From Streptoalloteichus hindustanus (GTDB lineage Bacteria > Actinomycetota > Actinomycetes > Mycobacteriales > Pseudonocardiaceae): a stretch of DNA of 64,000 bases. Positions within the stretch are counted from its first letter, which is position 1. Each line of letters starts with the position of its first letter. The DNA lies in assembly GCF_900129375.1 (NCBI RefSeq), contig NZ_FQVN01000009.1, positions 62,001 to 126,000 on the forward strand. The letters run 5' to 3'. The notes beneath the pieces were generated by a model that ran no database searches, was not told the origin of the DNA, and saw only the letters and a list, made by a program, of their open reading frames with translations. Of the stretch, positions 33,789 to 45,564 are shown one piece after another. Made by a program: the position numbers and the translations under genes.

Positions 33789-34568
33789 ATGCAGGTCGAA
33801 CCGTCCCCGAAGGACCGCTTCGTCACCGTCTACGGCCGCAAGCCGGTGCTGGAGGCGCTCGCCGACCCGGCGCTCGCGGTGGACAAGGTGGTCCTGGCGG
33901 ACAACGCGCACGGCCCGGCGGCCAGGGAGATCATCACCGCCGCCGGCCGGCGCGGCGTGGTCGTGCGGCGGGCCACCGCGCACCGGGTCAAGGTCCTGGC
34001 CGGCAACGGCCGGCACGACCAGGGCGTGCTGGCCGACGTCGTCGCCCCCCGGATGCGCACGCTGGAGGCGGCGCTGGCCGGCGAGGGCGGACGGCCGCCC
34101 CGGAGCGTGCTGCTGCTCGACGGCATCACCACCCCGGCCAACGTGGGCATGATCCTGCGGACCGCGACCGCGGCCGGCGTGGAGGGCATCGTGGTGCCGC
34201 GCCGGGGAGTGGCCAGCATCGACCCGCTGGTCGTCAAGGCCTCGGCCGGGGTCGCCTTCCACGCTCCGGTGCTGCGGTGCGGCACCGCCGAGGAGGCGGC
34301 GACCGCCCTGCGCCGCGCCGGCTACCCGTTGTTCGGCCTGGCGGCCGACGCGCCGCGCACCCTGTTCGCCGCCGACCTGCCCCACCGCGCCGCGTTCGTG
34401 CTGGGCAGCGAGACCGCCGGGATCAGCGGGGGTGTGCGGACCGAGGTGACCGGCTGGCTCGCGATCCCGATGTCCGGCGGGGTGGAGTCGCTCAACGTGG
34501 CCAGCGCCGCGGCCGTGCTCTGCTTCGACCTGGTGCGGCGCCGCGGCGAGCGGTCGCGGGTCGGCTGA
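33789..34568 (+). CDS. SpoU/TrmH-family RNA 2'-O-methyltransferase
   Basis: 259 aa. An N-terminal substrate-binding part (YGRKPVLEALADPALAVDKVVL) precedes the SPOUT knot: motif 1 TPANVGMILRTATAAGVEGIVVP, motif 2 AFVLGSETAGISGGVR, motif 3 IPMSGGVESLNVASAAAVLCFDL. It transfers methyl from SAM to a ribose 2'-OH of rRNA or tRNA; the exact nucleotide cannot be read. CATCCT lies 6 nt before ATG 33789. Divergent from the WS/DGAT gene. Confidence 0.93.
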   Translation: MQVEPSPKDRFVTVYGRKPVLEALADPALAVDKVVLADNAHGPAAREIITAAGRRGVVVRRATAHRVKVLAGNGRHDQGVLADVVAPRMRTLEAALAGEGGRPPRSVLLLDGITTPANVGMILRTATAAGVEGIVVPRRGVASIDPLVVKASAGVAFHAPVLRCGTAEEAATALRRAGYPLFGLAADAPRTLFAADLPHRAAFVLGSETAGISGGVRTEVTGWLAIPMSGGVESLNVASAAAVLCFDLVRRRGERSRVG

Positions 34569-34615
34569 GGACGATCGGCCCCGCCGACGGGGCCGGGTGG
34601 ACTAGCGTGGCGCCC

Positions 34616-35254
34616 GTGCGAGGACGCGTGCGACGACTCCGGGACGCGGCGGCACTGCCCGCCGTCCTGCTCACCGCGCTGGCGACGGCGCTGACCCTGA
34701 CCGGCTGCGCCTCGACGATCGCGGGCGCACCGCGCGCGGCCGAGGGCGTCAGCCCGACGACGAAGCCGAGCCGCCCGAGCGCGGAGCGCTCCACCCCGCC
34801 CTCGGGCGGCGCCGAGCCGAGCAGCGGGCCGCTGGTCGGCGACGTGGTGGCCGACGAGTGCCTGCTGACCGCGGCGGACGTCAGCGCGCTGACCGGGAAG
34901 ACGTACCTGGACGGCCAGAACGTCACGGTCCAGAAGGACGGGAAGGAGAACAAGTCCTGCTTCTACACCAAGGACGGGGACTTCGCGCCGAGCGGCCGCA
35001 TCGACGTCTACAAGGTCAACGGGCTGACCCTCCAGGAGGCGCTGGAACGCGTCGCCAAGAACACCCCGAACAGCAAGAAGATCCAGGGCATCGGCCGGGG
35101 GGCCGTGCTGGAGCCGGACAAGGACGGCGCGCCCCGCGCCACCCTGTGGGTCGCCTCGGACAACCACCTGTCCCTGCTGTGGATCGCCGACTCCACGCCG
35201 GCGGAGGCGTCCTGGATCGACGCCGGGAACAAGCTGGCGACCAAGGCCGGCTGA
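34616..35254 (+). CDS. DUF3558-type lipoprotein
   Basis: 212 aa. The signal peptide ends at lipobox LTGC (~residue 30). A Pro/Ser/Thr linker (to ~65) is followed by DECLLTAADVSALTGKTYLDG, KSCFYTKDGDFAPSGRIDVYKVNGL and ATLWVASDNHLSLLWIADSTPAEASWIDAGNKLA. Two cysteines (in DECLL and KSCFY) with this spacing recall the DUF3558 fold of actinobacterial lipoproteins, whose function is unknown. TAGCGT (34603-34608) is 7 nt before the GTG start, giving a leaderless gene. Confidence 0.85.
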   Translation: MRGRVRRLRDAAALPAVLLTALATALTLTGCASTIAGAPRAAEGVSPTTKPSRPSAERSTPPSGGAEPSSGPLVGDVVADECLLTAADVSALTGKTYLDGQNVTVQKDGKENKSCFYTKDGDFAPSGRIDVYKVNGLTLQEALERVAKNTPNSKKIQGIGRGAVLEPDKDGAPRATLWVASDNHLSLLWIADSTPAEASWIDAGNKLATKAG

Positions 35255-35324
35255 CCGACCGGGGCCCTGCCGGCCGTGGGCACCTGCCAGCCGGACCTCC
35301 GCCACCGGGCCGGCAGGGGCAGGG

Positions 35325-35478
35325 CACTGTCCCCAGTGGTCCGCCCCCAGTGGTTCGTCCGCGGTGATCCGTCCGCCGTGGCCGGTCCCCGATGGACGGT
35401 CCCCGGAGAACAGTCCCGAGTGAACTGACCTGAGCGAAACGCCCTCTGTAGACAGTCCTCTGTGGACAGTCCTCAGTG
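35325..35478. repeat. Eleven-unit degenerate 14-bp tandem repeat
   Basis: Eleven consecutive 14-bp units with period exactly 14, starting at 35325, 35339, 35353, 35367, 35381, 35395, 35409, 35423, 35437, 35451 and 35465. The theme is GACNGTCCNCNGTG. The last two units (GACAGTCCTCTGTG and GACAGTCCTCAGTG) differ by one base. The array runs into the stop codon of the HAD gene. The period is not a multiple of three, so it is not translated. Confidence 0.8.
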
Positions 35479-35901
35479 GAAGGTGAGACCGAACAGGATC
35501 TCCAGTTCCTCCACAGTGGACTGAACCCTGACGTGGCGCACGCCGACCATGCCCGCGCTCACCGCGCCCCGCACGTTGTCCGCGAGGTCGTCGACGAACA
35601 CGCACGCCTCGGTCGGCAGCCCGAGACGCCGCGCGGTGAGCCGGTAGATCTCCGGGTCCGGCTTGGCCACGCCCACCGCCCCGGACAGCACGACCTCGTC
35701 GAACAGCTCGTGCCACCAGGCCGGCCACCGACGGCGCGGCACGGCCTCGACGTTGGACACCAACGCCGTGCGCAGCCCGTGCCGCCTGGCCAGTCGGAGC
35801 ACACCGACCAACGGCGGCTCGCCCGACGGCTCCCGCACCCCGTCGTCGCCGGGATCGGTGAGCACGCCGGCGTAGTCCAGCACCAGCCCGGTCAGGTCCA
35901 C
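35473..35901 (-). CDS. HAD-superfamily hydrolase (HAD-IA type)
   Basis: 142 aa from GTG 35901. Motif I LDYAGVLTD keeps the nucleophile Asp but has Ala in place of the usual second Asp, as in several HAD-IA members. Motif II is TALVSNVEA, motif III AVGVAKPDPEIYRLTARRLG, and motif IV CVFVDDLADNVRGAVSAGMVGVR. No large cap domain is present. Likely a small phosphatase of unknown substrate. The 3' end of the gene lies inside a 14-bp tandem repeat array. The exact start is uncertain. Confidence 0.85.
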   Translation of the reverse strand: MDLTGLVLDYAGVLTDPGDDGVREPSGEPPLVGVLRLARRHGLRTALVSNVEAVPRRRWPAWWHELFDEVVLSGAVGVAKPDPEIYRLTARRLGLPTEACVFVDDLADNVRGAVSAGMVGVRHVRVQSTVEELEILFGLTFH

Positions 35902-36005
35902 CCGCCCACCTCACCACATCAGGTGATCTGCCGGCGACACCGCCCGAAGACGGCGTCCCGCCCCCTCTGCAACCCCGGGTGATCACGAACCACCGGGAGG
36001 GCGCG

Positions 36006-36521
36006 ATGAGTCAGGACACCCTCGACGACGTCCGGGCCAGCGACGACGTCCGGGCCAGCACAGCACTCACACTCACCGCGGCCCCGGAGTCGGAGCCACC
36101 GCCCGACTCCGGCGGCCGCCGCCGACAACCCCAGCCCGACAGCGGTCCGGCGGCGATCCGGCACGACCTCGACACGCCGGCGACCCGCCCCACCGAGCCG
36201 GACCGCGGCCTTTCCGTCGCCGCCGCGCACCACCTGGCCCGCCTCGTGCTCGTCGCAGTGTTGGAGGTGGCCGACGGCCGCCGCAACGCGGCGCAGCTCG
36301 ACAGAATCCTCACCCCACGGGCCCGCGCCGCGCTGGGCGAATTCCCCCGCGGCGTCAGCCGGTCCGGCCACCGCCTCCGGTCGGTGCGGGCGGACTCCCC
36401 GCGTCCCGGGGTGATCGAGGCCAGCGGATCGGTGTGCTGCGGCGACCGGGTGCGCGCGCTCGCCGCACGCATCGAGATCGACCCGGCCGGGCCGCGCTGC
36501 ACAGAGCTCCGGCTGCTGTGA
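36006..36521 (+). CDS. Rv3235-family protein
   Basis: 171 aa from ATG 36006 with GGGAGGG upstream. The disordered N-terminal half (Asp/Pro/Thr rich) includes an exact DDVRAS-DDVRAS duplication. From ~75: SVAAAHHLARLVLVAVLEVADGRRNAAQLDRIL and ALGEFPRGVSRSGHRLRSVRA, then GVIEASGSVCCGDRVRALAARIE. This domain, with the ADGRRxxxQL motif, is found just upstream of secA across actinobacteria (Rv3235 in M. tuberculosis). Function unknown. It is convergent with secA. Confidence 0.88.
   Translation: MSQDTLDDVRASDDVRASTALTLTAAPESEPPPDSGGRRRQPQPDSGPAAIRHDLDTPATRPTEPDRGLSVAAAHHLARLVLVAVLEVADGRRNAAQLDRILTPRARAALGEFPRGVSRSGHRLRSVRADSPRPGVIEASGSVCCGDRVRALAARIEIDPAGPRCTELRLL
36023..36058 (+). repeat. 18-bp exact tandem duplication inside the Rv3235-like gene
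   Basis: CGACGACGTCCGGGCCAG occurs at 36023-36040 and again at 36041-36058, in frame, encoding DDVRAS twice. It looks like a recent slippage product in a disordered region. Confidence 0.9.
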
Positions 36522-36542
36522 CGCGGAAAGCCGTGAACGGAA

Positions 36543-36579
36543 ACGGGCTCCCCGCACCACAGGGGAGCGGGGAGCCCGT
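36543..36579. terminator. Terminator hairpin between the Rv3235-like gene and secA
   Basis: ACGGGCTCCCC (36543-36553) pairs with GGGGAGCCCGT (36569-36579); the loop contains a further short CCCC/GGGG pairing. Shared by convergent genes. Confidence 0.65.
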
Positions 36580-36607
36580 CGAACCTCGTCCGGTCAGCGC
36601 CGGGACG

Positions 36608-39445
<2,838 letters not shown>

Positions 39446-39576
39446 CCGGGGTCGACCTCGCTAGCTGATCGTGACGCGCCCGACACGGACGCCTTCGTCC
39501 CCATCGTACGGGCGTCAGGCCTCGATCTTCGAGAGTCCGCGCCGCCCAAAGCTGCGGAACGTGGGTCCGCCGACAC

Positions 39577-39620
39577 GCCTCGCGGCCCCCGGGCGCCGAG
39601 GCGCCCGGGGGCCGCGAGGC
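39577..39620 (-). terminator. Very strong hairpin after hpf
   Basis: 21-nt perfectly complementary arms (39577-39597 / 39600-39620) lie 15 nt past the hpf stop. It should separate hpf transcription from secA. Confidence 0.85.
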
Positions 39621-39634
39621 CGAGGAAGGCCTGC

Positions 39635-40318
39635 TCAGACGAGCCTGATCACCCCGTAGTCGAAGCCCTTGCGGCGGTACACCACGCTGGGGCACCCCTT
39701 GTCCGCGTCGTTGAACAAGTAGAAGTCGTGTCCGACCAGTTCCATCTCGTAGAGGGCCTGGTCGACGGTCATCGGCTTGGCCGGGTGCTCCTTCTCCCGC
39801 ACGACGCGCCCGGGTTCGACGGCCTCCAACCCGTCGTCCCACCGCTGTTCGGGCACGGTCGGCTCGTCCGTGCGAGTCTGGCTGGTCGCCGGCGCCTCAA
39901 GCACCGCGGTGCGGCCCCTGCGGCTCGCCCGCCCGCTCCCGGCCGACACGCCGTTCGCGGCGAGCGTGCCCGCCCCGGTCGCCTCGGAGACCGAGGCCGG
40001 GCGGTGTTGTCCGTAGTGGATCCGTCGGCGGTCGTGGACCCTGCGCAGCCGGTTCTCCAGCTTGTGGACCGCCACGTCCAGCGCGGCGTAGAAGTCGCCC
40101 GCGCTCGCCTCCGCCCGGATCACGGGCCCGCGTCCCTTTCCGGTGATCTCCACGCGCTGGCAGTTCTTCGCCTGCCGCCGGTTGGGCTCGTGGAACAACT
40201 CCACGTCGAAGGAGATGACCTTCCTGTCGTAACGTTCGAGGCGGGCCAGCTTCTCGGCGACGTGTGCCCGGTAGTGCTCCGGCACCTCGACGTTACGGCC
40301 CTTGACGACGATGTCCAT
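39635..40318 (-). CDS. hpf: Long-form ribosome hibernation promoting factor
   Basis: 227 aa. The N-terminal S30AE domain (MDIVVKGRNVEVPEHYRAHV, then AALDVAVHKLENRLRR) binds the 30S decoding region. A variable linker (~105-165) leads to the C-terminal dimerisation domain VREKEHPAKPMTVDQALYEM and DFYLFNDADKGCPSVVYRRKGFDYGVIRL. Long HPF forms 100S ribosomes in stationary phase or stress. A large 811-bp gene-free stretch lies upstream and may hold its promoter. Confidence 0.95.
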   Translation of the reverse strand: MDIVVKGRNVEVPEHYRAHVAEKLARLERYDRKVISFDVELFHEPNRRQAKNCQRVEITGKGRGPVIRAEASAGDFYAALDVAVHKLENRLRRVHDRRRIHYGQHRPASVSEATGAGTLAANGVSAGSGRASRRGRTAVLEAPATSQTRTDEPTVPEQRWDDGLEAVEPGRVVREKEHPAKPMTVDQALYEMELVGHDFYLFNDADKGCPSVVYRRKGFDYGVIRLV

Positions 40319-41129
40319 ACACGACCTCCCTCTGTGTCGTGCGGTGTTGGCAGGTCCTGCGGCACCGGGGGAGGTGGGGGGTTGTTCAGCGCTCCGCCGG
40401 CACCAGGGTCATGGGCTGATCGCCTCCTCCCCGCGACCGGGATCGCTGATTGCGGTGCACGTTAGCTCGGGATTCCGCGTTTCGACAGCCCCCGCGGCGG
40501 TCGATGTCAAGCCGCCACGCGCAGTGACCGGCCTCACCCGAAAAGCGGCAGGTCGGATCGCCTGCGCCAGCCACTCGCGCGATCGTGACACTGCGTACAC
40601 CCCCGATGGGGTGAACCCCGCTCCCGCGATCGTCGCCAGCAGTGGTGCTCCCTGAGGACGCGGCCTCATGACCGGGCAACGTCCGGGCCTCCCCGCCGGT
40701 TCCCCGGGCGCGGACCGCCGGCGGCGGTTTCCCACCCCGTCGGCGGCCGGGGGCTGGACGTAGCCGCGACACCTGCTCTGCCCCACGGTCACCTCCACCT
40801 GCCGGGGAACGCACCCAACGTGGTCACGCTCCGATCACGGCGATGCGCACAGCGTGCTCACCTGGCGCCTGCGGGGCAACTACGCGGAAGCATGGAGGTT
40901 CACCAGCCATTTCGGGGTTTGACGGCGCCCGCGCCGGGTGCCGTCCCGGACGTTCCCGTCACGCTGTCGCCCAGGTCCGTACCCCCACAAGCCTTCCCCC
41001 AACCCATCTGTCGCAGTGCCGACGTGGGGCGCCCAACGGCGGACCCGCCCGAACCCGGGGTCGCCGAGGCGCGGTTCGTCCCGAATCTCACCCGGATGTC
41101 GGAACGCGGTCGGGAGGAAAGCAGTCAGA
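40319..41129. other. 811-bp gene-free region upstream of hpf
   Basis: Open frames exist on both strands, but their third-position G/C is clearly lower than in real genes here and none has a recognisable domain. The region between comF and hpf (both on the minus strand) is unusually long for this compact window. It may hold a regulated hpf promoter or a small RNA. I found no strong hairpin or 6C-type motif. Confidence 0.5.
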
Positions 41130-41900
41130 TCATCGACTTCTCCCCTCCCTCGACGGCGCGCCCCGCCCGCCCGCTGACAGCAACGCGACGACGGCGGCGA
41201 CGGGGATGCCGGCGGAGCGCAGCGCCGACACGCACGCGGCGGCCGTCGCACCCGTGGTGATCACGTCGTCGAGCAGCACGACCGGAGTCCCCGGGGGTGG
41301 CAGGCCGGCGGGCCGGAGCCGCACGCGCCCGGCCAGGTTGGCCGCCCGGCCCGCCGCGTCCAGGCCAACCGCGTCGACTACTCCCCGCCCGAGCCGCAGA
41401 CCGGCCGCGACGACGGCGGGCCAGCCCGCGACCGCCAGATGGGCCGCGCACCGGCCGGCGAGCCGGCGAACGTGCTCTCCCCCGCGTCGCCGGGCGGCGG
41501 CCCGCCTGGACGGCACCGGAACCAGCCACCAGACGCCGTCCGCGGCCGGCCCCGCGCGCGGCAACAGGGGCACCGTCGCGGCGAGTCGCGCGCCGAACGG
41601 GTCCGCGAGGTCCAGCCGCCCCCGCTCCTTGTACGCCAGGAGGGCGGACCGGGCCGCCGCTCGGTACTCGCCGAGCGCATAGGCGGCGGGGCCGCGCGCC
41701 AGGGCCGCGCGGTGTACCGCGTGCGGCGCCGCCAGCAGCGGCTGGCAGGTCGGACACCAGGAACTGCCCGCGACCCCGCAGCCAGCGCAACGGACCGGCA
41801 CCAGCAGGTCGAGAAGGCACTGGAGGATGCTCCAGCGGGCGGAGCCCGCGACCGGGGGCACGGGCCGGGTGGACGGGGCGGCGGTGTGGTGAGTCGTCAT
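41130..41900 (-). CDS. ComF-family phosphoribosyltransferase-like protein
   Basis: 256 aa from ATG 41900. An N-terminal zinc ribbon RCAGCGVAGSSWCPTC is followed by the PRTase-like domain: YKERGRLDLADPFGARL, WWLVPVPSRRAAARRRGGEHVRRLA and the PRPP loop VVLLDDVITTGATAAACV. ComF proteins are needed for DNA uptake in naturally competent bacteria; in actinobacteria the role is unclear. Matches Rv3242c in place and domain. The first ~25 residues are low-complexity, so the true start may be further in. Confidence 0.88.
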   Translation of the reverse strand: MTTHHTAAPSTRPVPPVAGSARWSILQCLLDLLVPVRCAGCGVAGSSWCPTCQPLLAAPHAVHRAALARGPAAYALGEYRAAARSALLAYKERGRLDLADPFGARLAATVPLLPRAGPAADGVWWLVPVPSRRAAARRRGGEHVRRLAGRCAAHLAVAGWPAVVAAGLRLGRGVVDAVGLDAAGRAANLAGRVRLRPAGLPPPGTPVVLLDDVITTGATAAACVSALRSAGIPVAAVVALLSAGGRGAPSREGRSR

Positions 41901-42021
41901 GCGGCCACCATCCGCGGGAACCCCGACAGTTCCCGGCCCGTCAGCCACGATCGGGGGAGGAACTCCCGCGACCTTCACCCGACAGGGGAAGACCGGCGCC
42001 GGAAGAGACGACCCGACCGGC

Positions 42022-43788
42022 TCAGCCCGGGTAGAACGGGATCGCCCCGGCCTGGGCGACGTTGCTGTCGTGCACCCGCCACACCTCGGTGTCGTCGACC
42101 GTCGTCCACAGGCCCCGGCTGTCGGCGACGACGACCTGCCGGTTCGGCGCCGCGGTCACCGCCGCGACCGGCGGCGTCAGGTTGGAGGCGTTGTAGAGCT
42201 TCCACTCCCTGCCGTCCACCGTCACCCGGACGACCGGCGTGGCGTTGCTGCTCGACCCGGCGATCACGGTGTTGGGGCCCTGCCAGTCGACGCTGGTCAC
42301 CGTGTTGAGCACGTCCGGGAGCACCTTGCGGACGTTACGGACGCTGACCTCGCCGCCGTTGTCCACCACGCTGCCGAGGAACAGCCGGCCCCCGACCACC
42401 GCGGCCAGCCTGACCCCGTCCCTGGACAGCCGCAGGTCGGTGATCGGGCCGTTGTTGGTCAGCTCGGCGGCGTTCACCTGCCGGCTGCTCCACCCGCCCT
42501 GCCCGTTGGCGCTGACGCTCAGCACGGTCGCGCCCTCGGTGACCGTCCACACCTCGGTGGCACCCTTGTCGCCCGGCGGCATCCAGGTCGGGCGGGTCAT
42601 CTGCCCCACCGGCTGCGTCGCCTCGCTCAACGCCTCCTCGACCCCGCCGACCCGCAACGCCACGCCCCCGCTCGCGGAGCGCACCACGGCGGCGAGCCGT
42701 CCGCCGTCCACCGACTGCGCCGCGCTGACCACGTCGTAGTTCGCGGCTGGCCCCTTGACCGCGTCCCCGCGGAACAGCGAGCGCAACCGGCCGCCCACGA
42801 CGGCCATCCCGCGCAGCTCCGGGTTCGGCGCGGTGTCCGGGACGAACGGCGCGATGTCGGCGCGCCGCCAGTCCGGCTGCTCCGGCACGACCGGGACGTT
42901 CTCGCTGAGCACCTTGATCCGCGTGTTGGTCACCTTCTCCAGCGACAACACGATCTGGGCCACGATGAGCTGCCGGCTCTGCGGCGTCTGCTGGCCCAGA
43001 TCGCTGAGGTTGACCAGCATCGCGCCGTCGGTGCCCTCGGCCACGTTGCTCCTGGTGCGCACCCCGTCCGGGATGGCGCTGCGCACCGAGTCCCGCAGCG
43101 CGGCGGACGGCCCCCGCAGCAGCATGTCGACCACGGTGTTGGGCTGGGCGCTCGCCGGCTGGGTCTGCACGTACCGCAGGTCGGCCACCAGCGTGTTGCG
43201 CCGGGGGTTGAGGAAGTGGACCGGGACCGGGGTGTAGTTCTCGTTGAACCCGTCGATGGTGACGACGATGCCGTCCGGCGCCTCGGCCAGGCGCCACTCG
43301 CCGTCCTCCTTCTCCAACCGGATCGGCACCTCGAAGTCGCCGGACTCGGGCAGGAACGCGTTGTCCCTGACCAGCCGGCCCTTCCACTTGCCGCGCAGCA
43401 GGACCCGGACCTGGTCCTCCGAGCGCCCGCCGTCCCGGTCGCCGGTGTAGACGGTGTCGAACTCCCTGGCCAGGATCCACACCGAGCTGTCGTCCCGCCA
43501 GTTCCCCTTCGCCCTGCGGGTCAGGTACGCCTTGGCCGCGGCGTGGCCGCCCTCGGGGTCCGCGCTGGCCTCGACGTAGCGGCGGACGAGCGTGAGCGGG
43601 TCGGCGTTGCGGGGCGGCGGCGCCGGCTGCGCCACCCGCCGGCCGTCCCCCCTCGGCCCGACCGCCTCCGGCTCCGAGCTCTCCGGGATGGTCGCGCAGC
43701 CCACCAGGGTCACGGCGACCGCGAGCAGGGCGATCAGGCGGGCCAGCGCGCCGCGCCCCCGCCGTCCGCGCACGTCCTCGGCGCCCAC
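42022..43788 (-). CDS. lpqB: Lipoprotein LpqB, MtrB partner
   Basis: 588 aa from GTG 43788, with GAGGGGAGA upstream. The signal LARLIALLAVAVTLVGC gives a lipobox, then a GerMN-type domain (MLLRGPSAALRDSVRSAIPDGV, about residues 200-330). A C-terminal beta-propeller-like half follows (DLRLSRDGVRLAAVV, NTVTSVDWQGPNTVIAG). LpqB binds the extracellular part of MtrB and modulates it. It lies 11 nt after mtrB, in the invariant actinobacterial mtrA-mtrB-lpqB operon. Confidence 0.96.
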   Translation of the reverse strand: MGAEDVRGRRGRGALARLIALLAVAVTLVGCATIPESSEPEAVGPRGDGRRVAQPAPPPRNADPLTLVRRYVEASADPEGGHAAAKAYLTRRAKGNWRDDSSVWILAREFDTVYTGDRDGGRSEDQVRVLLRGKWKGRLVRDNAFLPESGDFEVPIRLEKEDGEWRLAEAPDGIVVTIDGFNENYTPVPVHFLNPRRNTLVADLRYVQTQPASAQPNTVVDMLLRGPSAALRDSVRSAIPDGVRTRSNVAEGTDGAMLVNLSDLGQQTPQSRQLIVAQIVLSLEKVTNTRIKVLSENVPVVPEQPDWRRADIAPFVPDTAPNPELRGMAVVGGRLRSLFRGDAVKGPAANYDVVSAAQSVDGGRLAAVVRSASGGVALRVGGVEEALSEATQPVGQMTRPTWMPPGDKGATEVWTVTEGATVLSVSANGQGGWSSRQVNAAELTNNGPITDLRLSRDGVRLAAVVGGRLFLGSVVDNGGEVSVRNVRKVLPDVLNTVTSVDWQGPNTVIAGSSSNATPVVRVTVDGREWKLYNASNLTPPVAAVTAAPNRQVVVADSRGLWTTVDDTEVWRVHDSNVAQAGAIPFYPG

Positions 43789-43799
43789 CCGGTCTCCCC

Positions 43800-45527
43800 T
43801 CACTCCTGCCAGCCCACGACCGACTCCGCCGGCTCGCCGGCACCCGCCTCCCGCTCCCCGCCGCCGCGCTGGTCGCCGGCCGGCGCCGGCGGTTCCGGCG
43901 GCAGCGCCAGCGGGCTGCCGGTCAGCTCCTCGCCCTGACGCCGGGGCAGGGTGAGCCGGAAGCACGCGCCGGCGCCCGGCTCGCCCCACGCCTCCAGCCA
44001 CCCGCCATGCAGCCGGGCGTCCTCCAGGCTGATCGACAGGCCGAGGCCGGTGCCGCCGGTGCGCCGGTTGCGGGACGGGTCGGCCCGCCAGAACCGGGTG
44101 AAGACCAGCTCCTCCTCGCCGGGCCGCAGGCCGACACCGTGGTCGCGCACCGCCACCGCGACGGCGTGGTCGTCGGCGGCCAGCCAGACCTCGATGGGCT
44201 GGCCCTCGCCGTGGTCGACGGCGTTGGCCAGCAGGTTGCGCAGGATGCGCTCCACGCGCCGGCCGTCGACCTCCGCGGTGACCTCGGCCGCGGCCTCCGC
44301 CGCCTCCCCGCCGGGCGTCCGCAGGTCGATCCCGACCCCGGCCTTCTCCGCGATGGGCCGCAGCGACCCGACGACGCGCCGCACCACGCCCCGCATGTCC
44401 ACGGTCTCGGCCGCCAGGTCGGCCACGCCCGCGTCCAGCCGACTGATCTCCAGCAGGTCGGTGAGCAGCGCCTCGAACCGGTCCAGCTCGTCCACCATCA
44501 GCTCGGTCGAGCGGGCCAGGCCCTCCGGGAACTGCTCGCGCGAGGCGTGCAGCACGTCGGCCGCCATCCGCACGGTGGTCAGCGGTGTGCGCAACTCGTG
44601 CGAGACGTCCGAGGTGAACTGCCGCTGGAGCTGGCCGAACTCCTCCAGCTGGCGGATCTGTCGCTGGATGCTGGCGGCCATCTCGTTGAACGACTCGGCC
44701 AGCCGGGCCACGTCGTCCTCGCCGACGACGAGCATCCGCTCGTCAAGCTGGCCGTCGGCGAACCGCTCGGCCACCTCGGCGGCCTGCCGCACCGGGCGCA
44801 CCACCTGCCTGGTCACCAGGTTGGCGATGCCGGCGAGCAGCAGCAACAACAGCAGACCCACCACGACCAGCGTGTTCTGCACCAGGCTGATCGTGCGTTG
44901 CTCGGAGTCCAGCGGGAACAGCAGGTAGAGCTGGAGCGAGCGCCCCGCGCTGCGCACCGGGATGCCGACGGCCAGCACCGGGCCGCGGCCGGAGGCCCGC
45001 TCGACGGTGGAGAACTGGGTGGTGAACTGCTCGCGCTCGACCTCGCGGCGCAGCTCCGGCGAGACGTCGTTGAACGGGCCGGTGGCGGTGGGCCGCAGGC
45101 CGCCGGCGGCGCGGCGGCCGTCCACCAGCACCGGCTCGAACGCGCCGGCGGCCACGTTGGCCTGGTCGTCGCCGTTCGGGCTGGCCAGCTTGTTCACCGC
45201 GTTGGTGAGCTTGGCCTCCACGTTCTCCGAGTCCGGGTTGACCGCCACCAGCTCCCGCTCGACGGTCTTCGCGCTGGACTCGGTCTGGCTGATCGCGGCC
45301 TGCCGCTTGGCGCTGAGCAGCCGGTCGGTGATCTGCGTCTGGAGCACCATGCCCAGCACGAAGACCACCGCCGAGGACAGGGCCAGCGTGCTGACCACCA
45401 CCCGGAGCTGCAGCGAGCGCCGCCAGAGCGCGCCGAAGGCGGCCCAACGACGCCTGACCTCACCGGCCAGGCGGTGGGACCGCCTCGCGATCTTGCGCGC
45501 CAGCCGTGCGCCGAACCTCCTCACCAC
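43800..45527 (-). CDS. mtrB: Sensor histidine kinase MtrB
   Basis: 575 aa. Transmembrane segments at ~42-62 and ~217-237 flank an extracytoplasmic sensor. HAMP follows to ~290, HisKA has FTSDVSHELRTPLTTVRM (phospho-His 310), and HATPase has ILRNLLANAVDHGEG, DHGVGLRPGEEE and GGTGLGLSI. It phosphorylates MtrA and links envelope and cell-division status to gene expression. The start is one of two adjacent GTG codons. It follows mtrA by 37 nt. Confidence 0.96.
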   Translation of the reverse strand: MVRRFGARLARKIARRSHRLAGEVRRRWAAFGALWRRSLQLRVVVSTLALSSAVVFVLGMVLQTQITDRLLSAKRQAAISQTESSAKTVERELVAVNPDSENVEAKLTNAVNKLASPNGDDQANVAAGAFEPVLVDGRRAAGGLRPTATGPFNDVSPELRREVEREQFTTQFSTVERASGRGPVLAVGIPVRSAGRSLQLYLLFPLDSEQRTISLVQNTLVVVGLLLLLLLAGIANLVTRQVVRPVRQAAEVAERFADGQLDERMLVVGEDDVARLAESFNEMAASIQRQIRQLEEFGQLQRQFTSDVSHELRTPLTTVRMAADVLHASREQFPEGLARSTELMVDELDRFEALLTDLLEISRLDAGVADLAAETVDMRGVVRRVVGSLRPIAEKAGVGIDLRTPGGEAAEAAAEVTAEVDGRRVERILRNLLANAVDHGEGQPIEVWLAADDHAVAVAVRDHGVGLRPGEEELVFTRFWRADPSRNRRTGGTGLGLSISLEDARLHGGWLEAWGEPGAGACFRLTLPRRQGEELTGSPLALPPEPPAPAGDQRGGGEREAGAGEPAESVVGWQE

Positions 45528-45564
45528 GACCGTCCGCGACGACGACGAGCCCGTGCGGCCGGTG

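Noticed and set aside
40880-41251. 123-codon minus-strand frame overlapping the comF end
   Set aside because: Third-position G/C well below real genes here and it overlaps comF in another phase.
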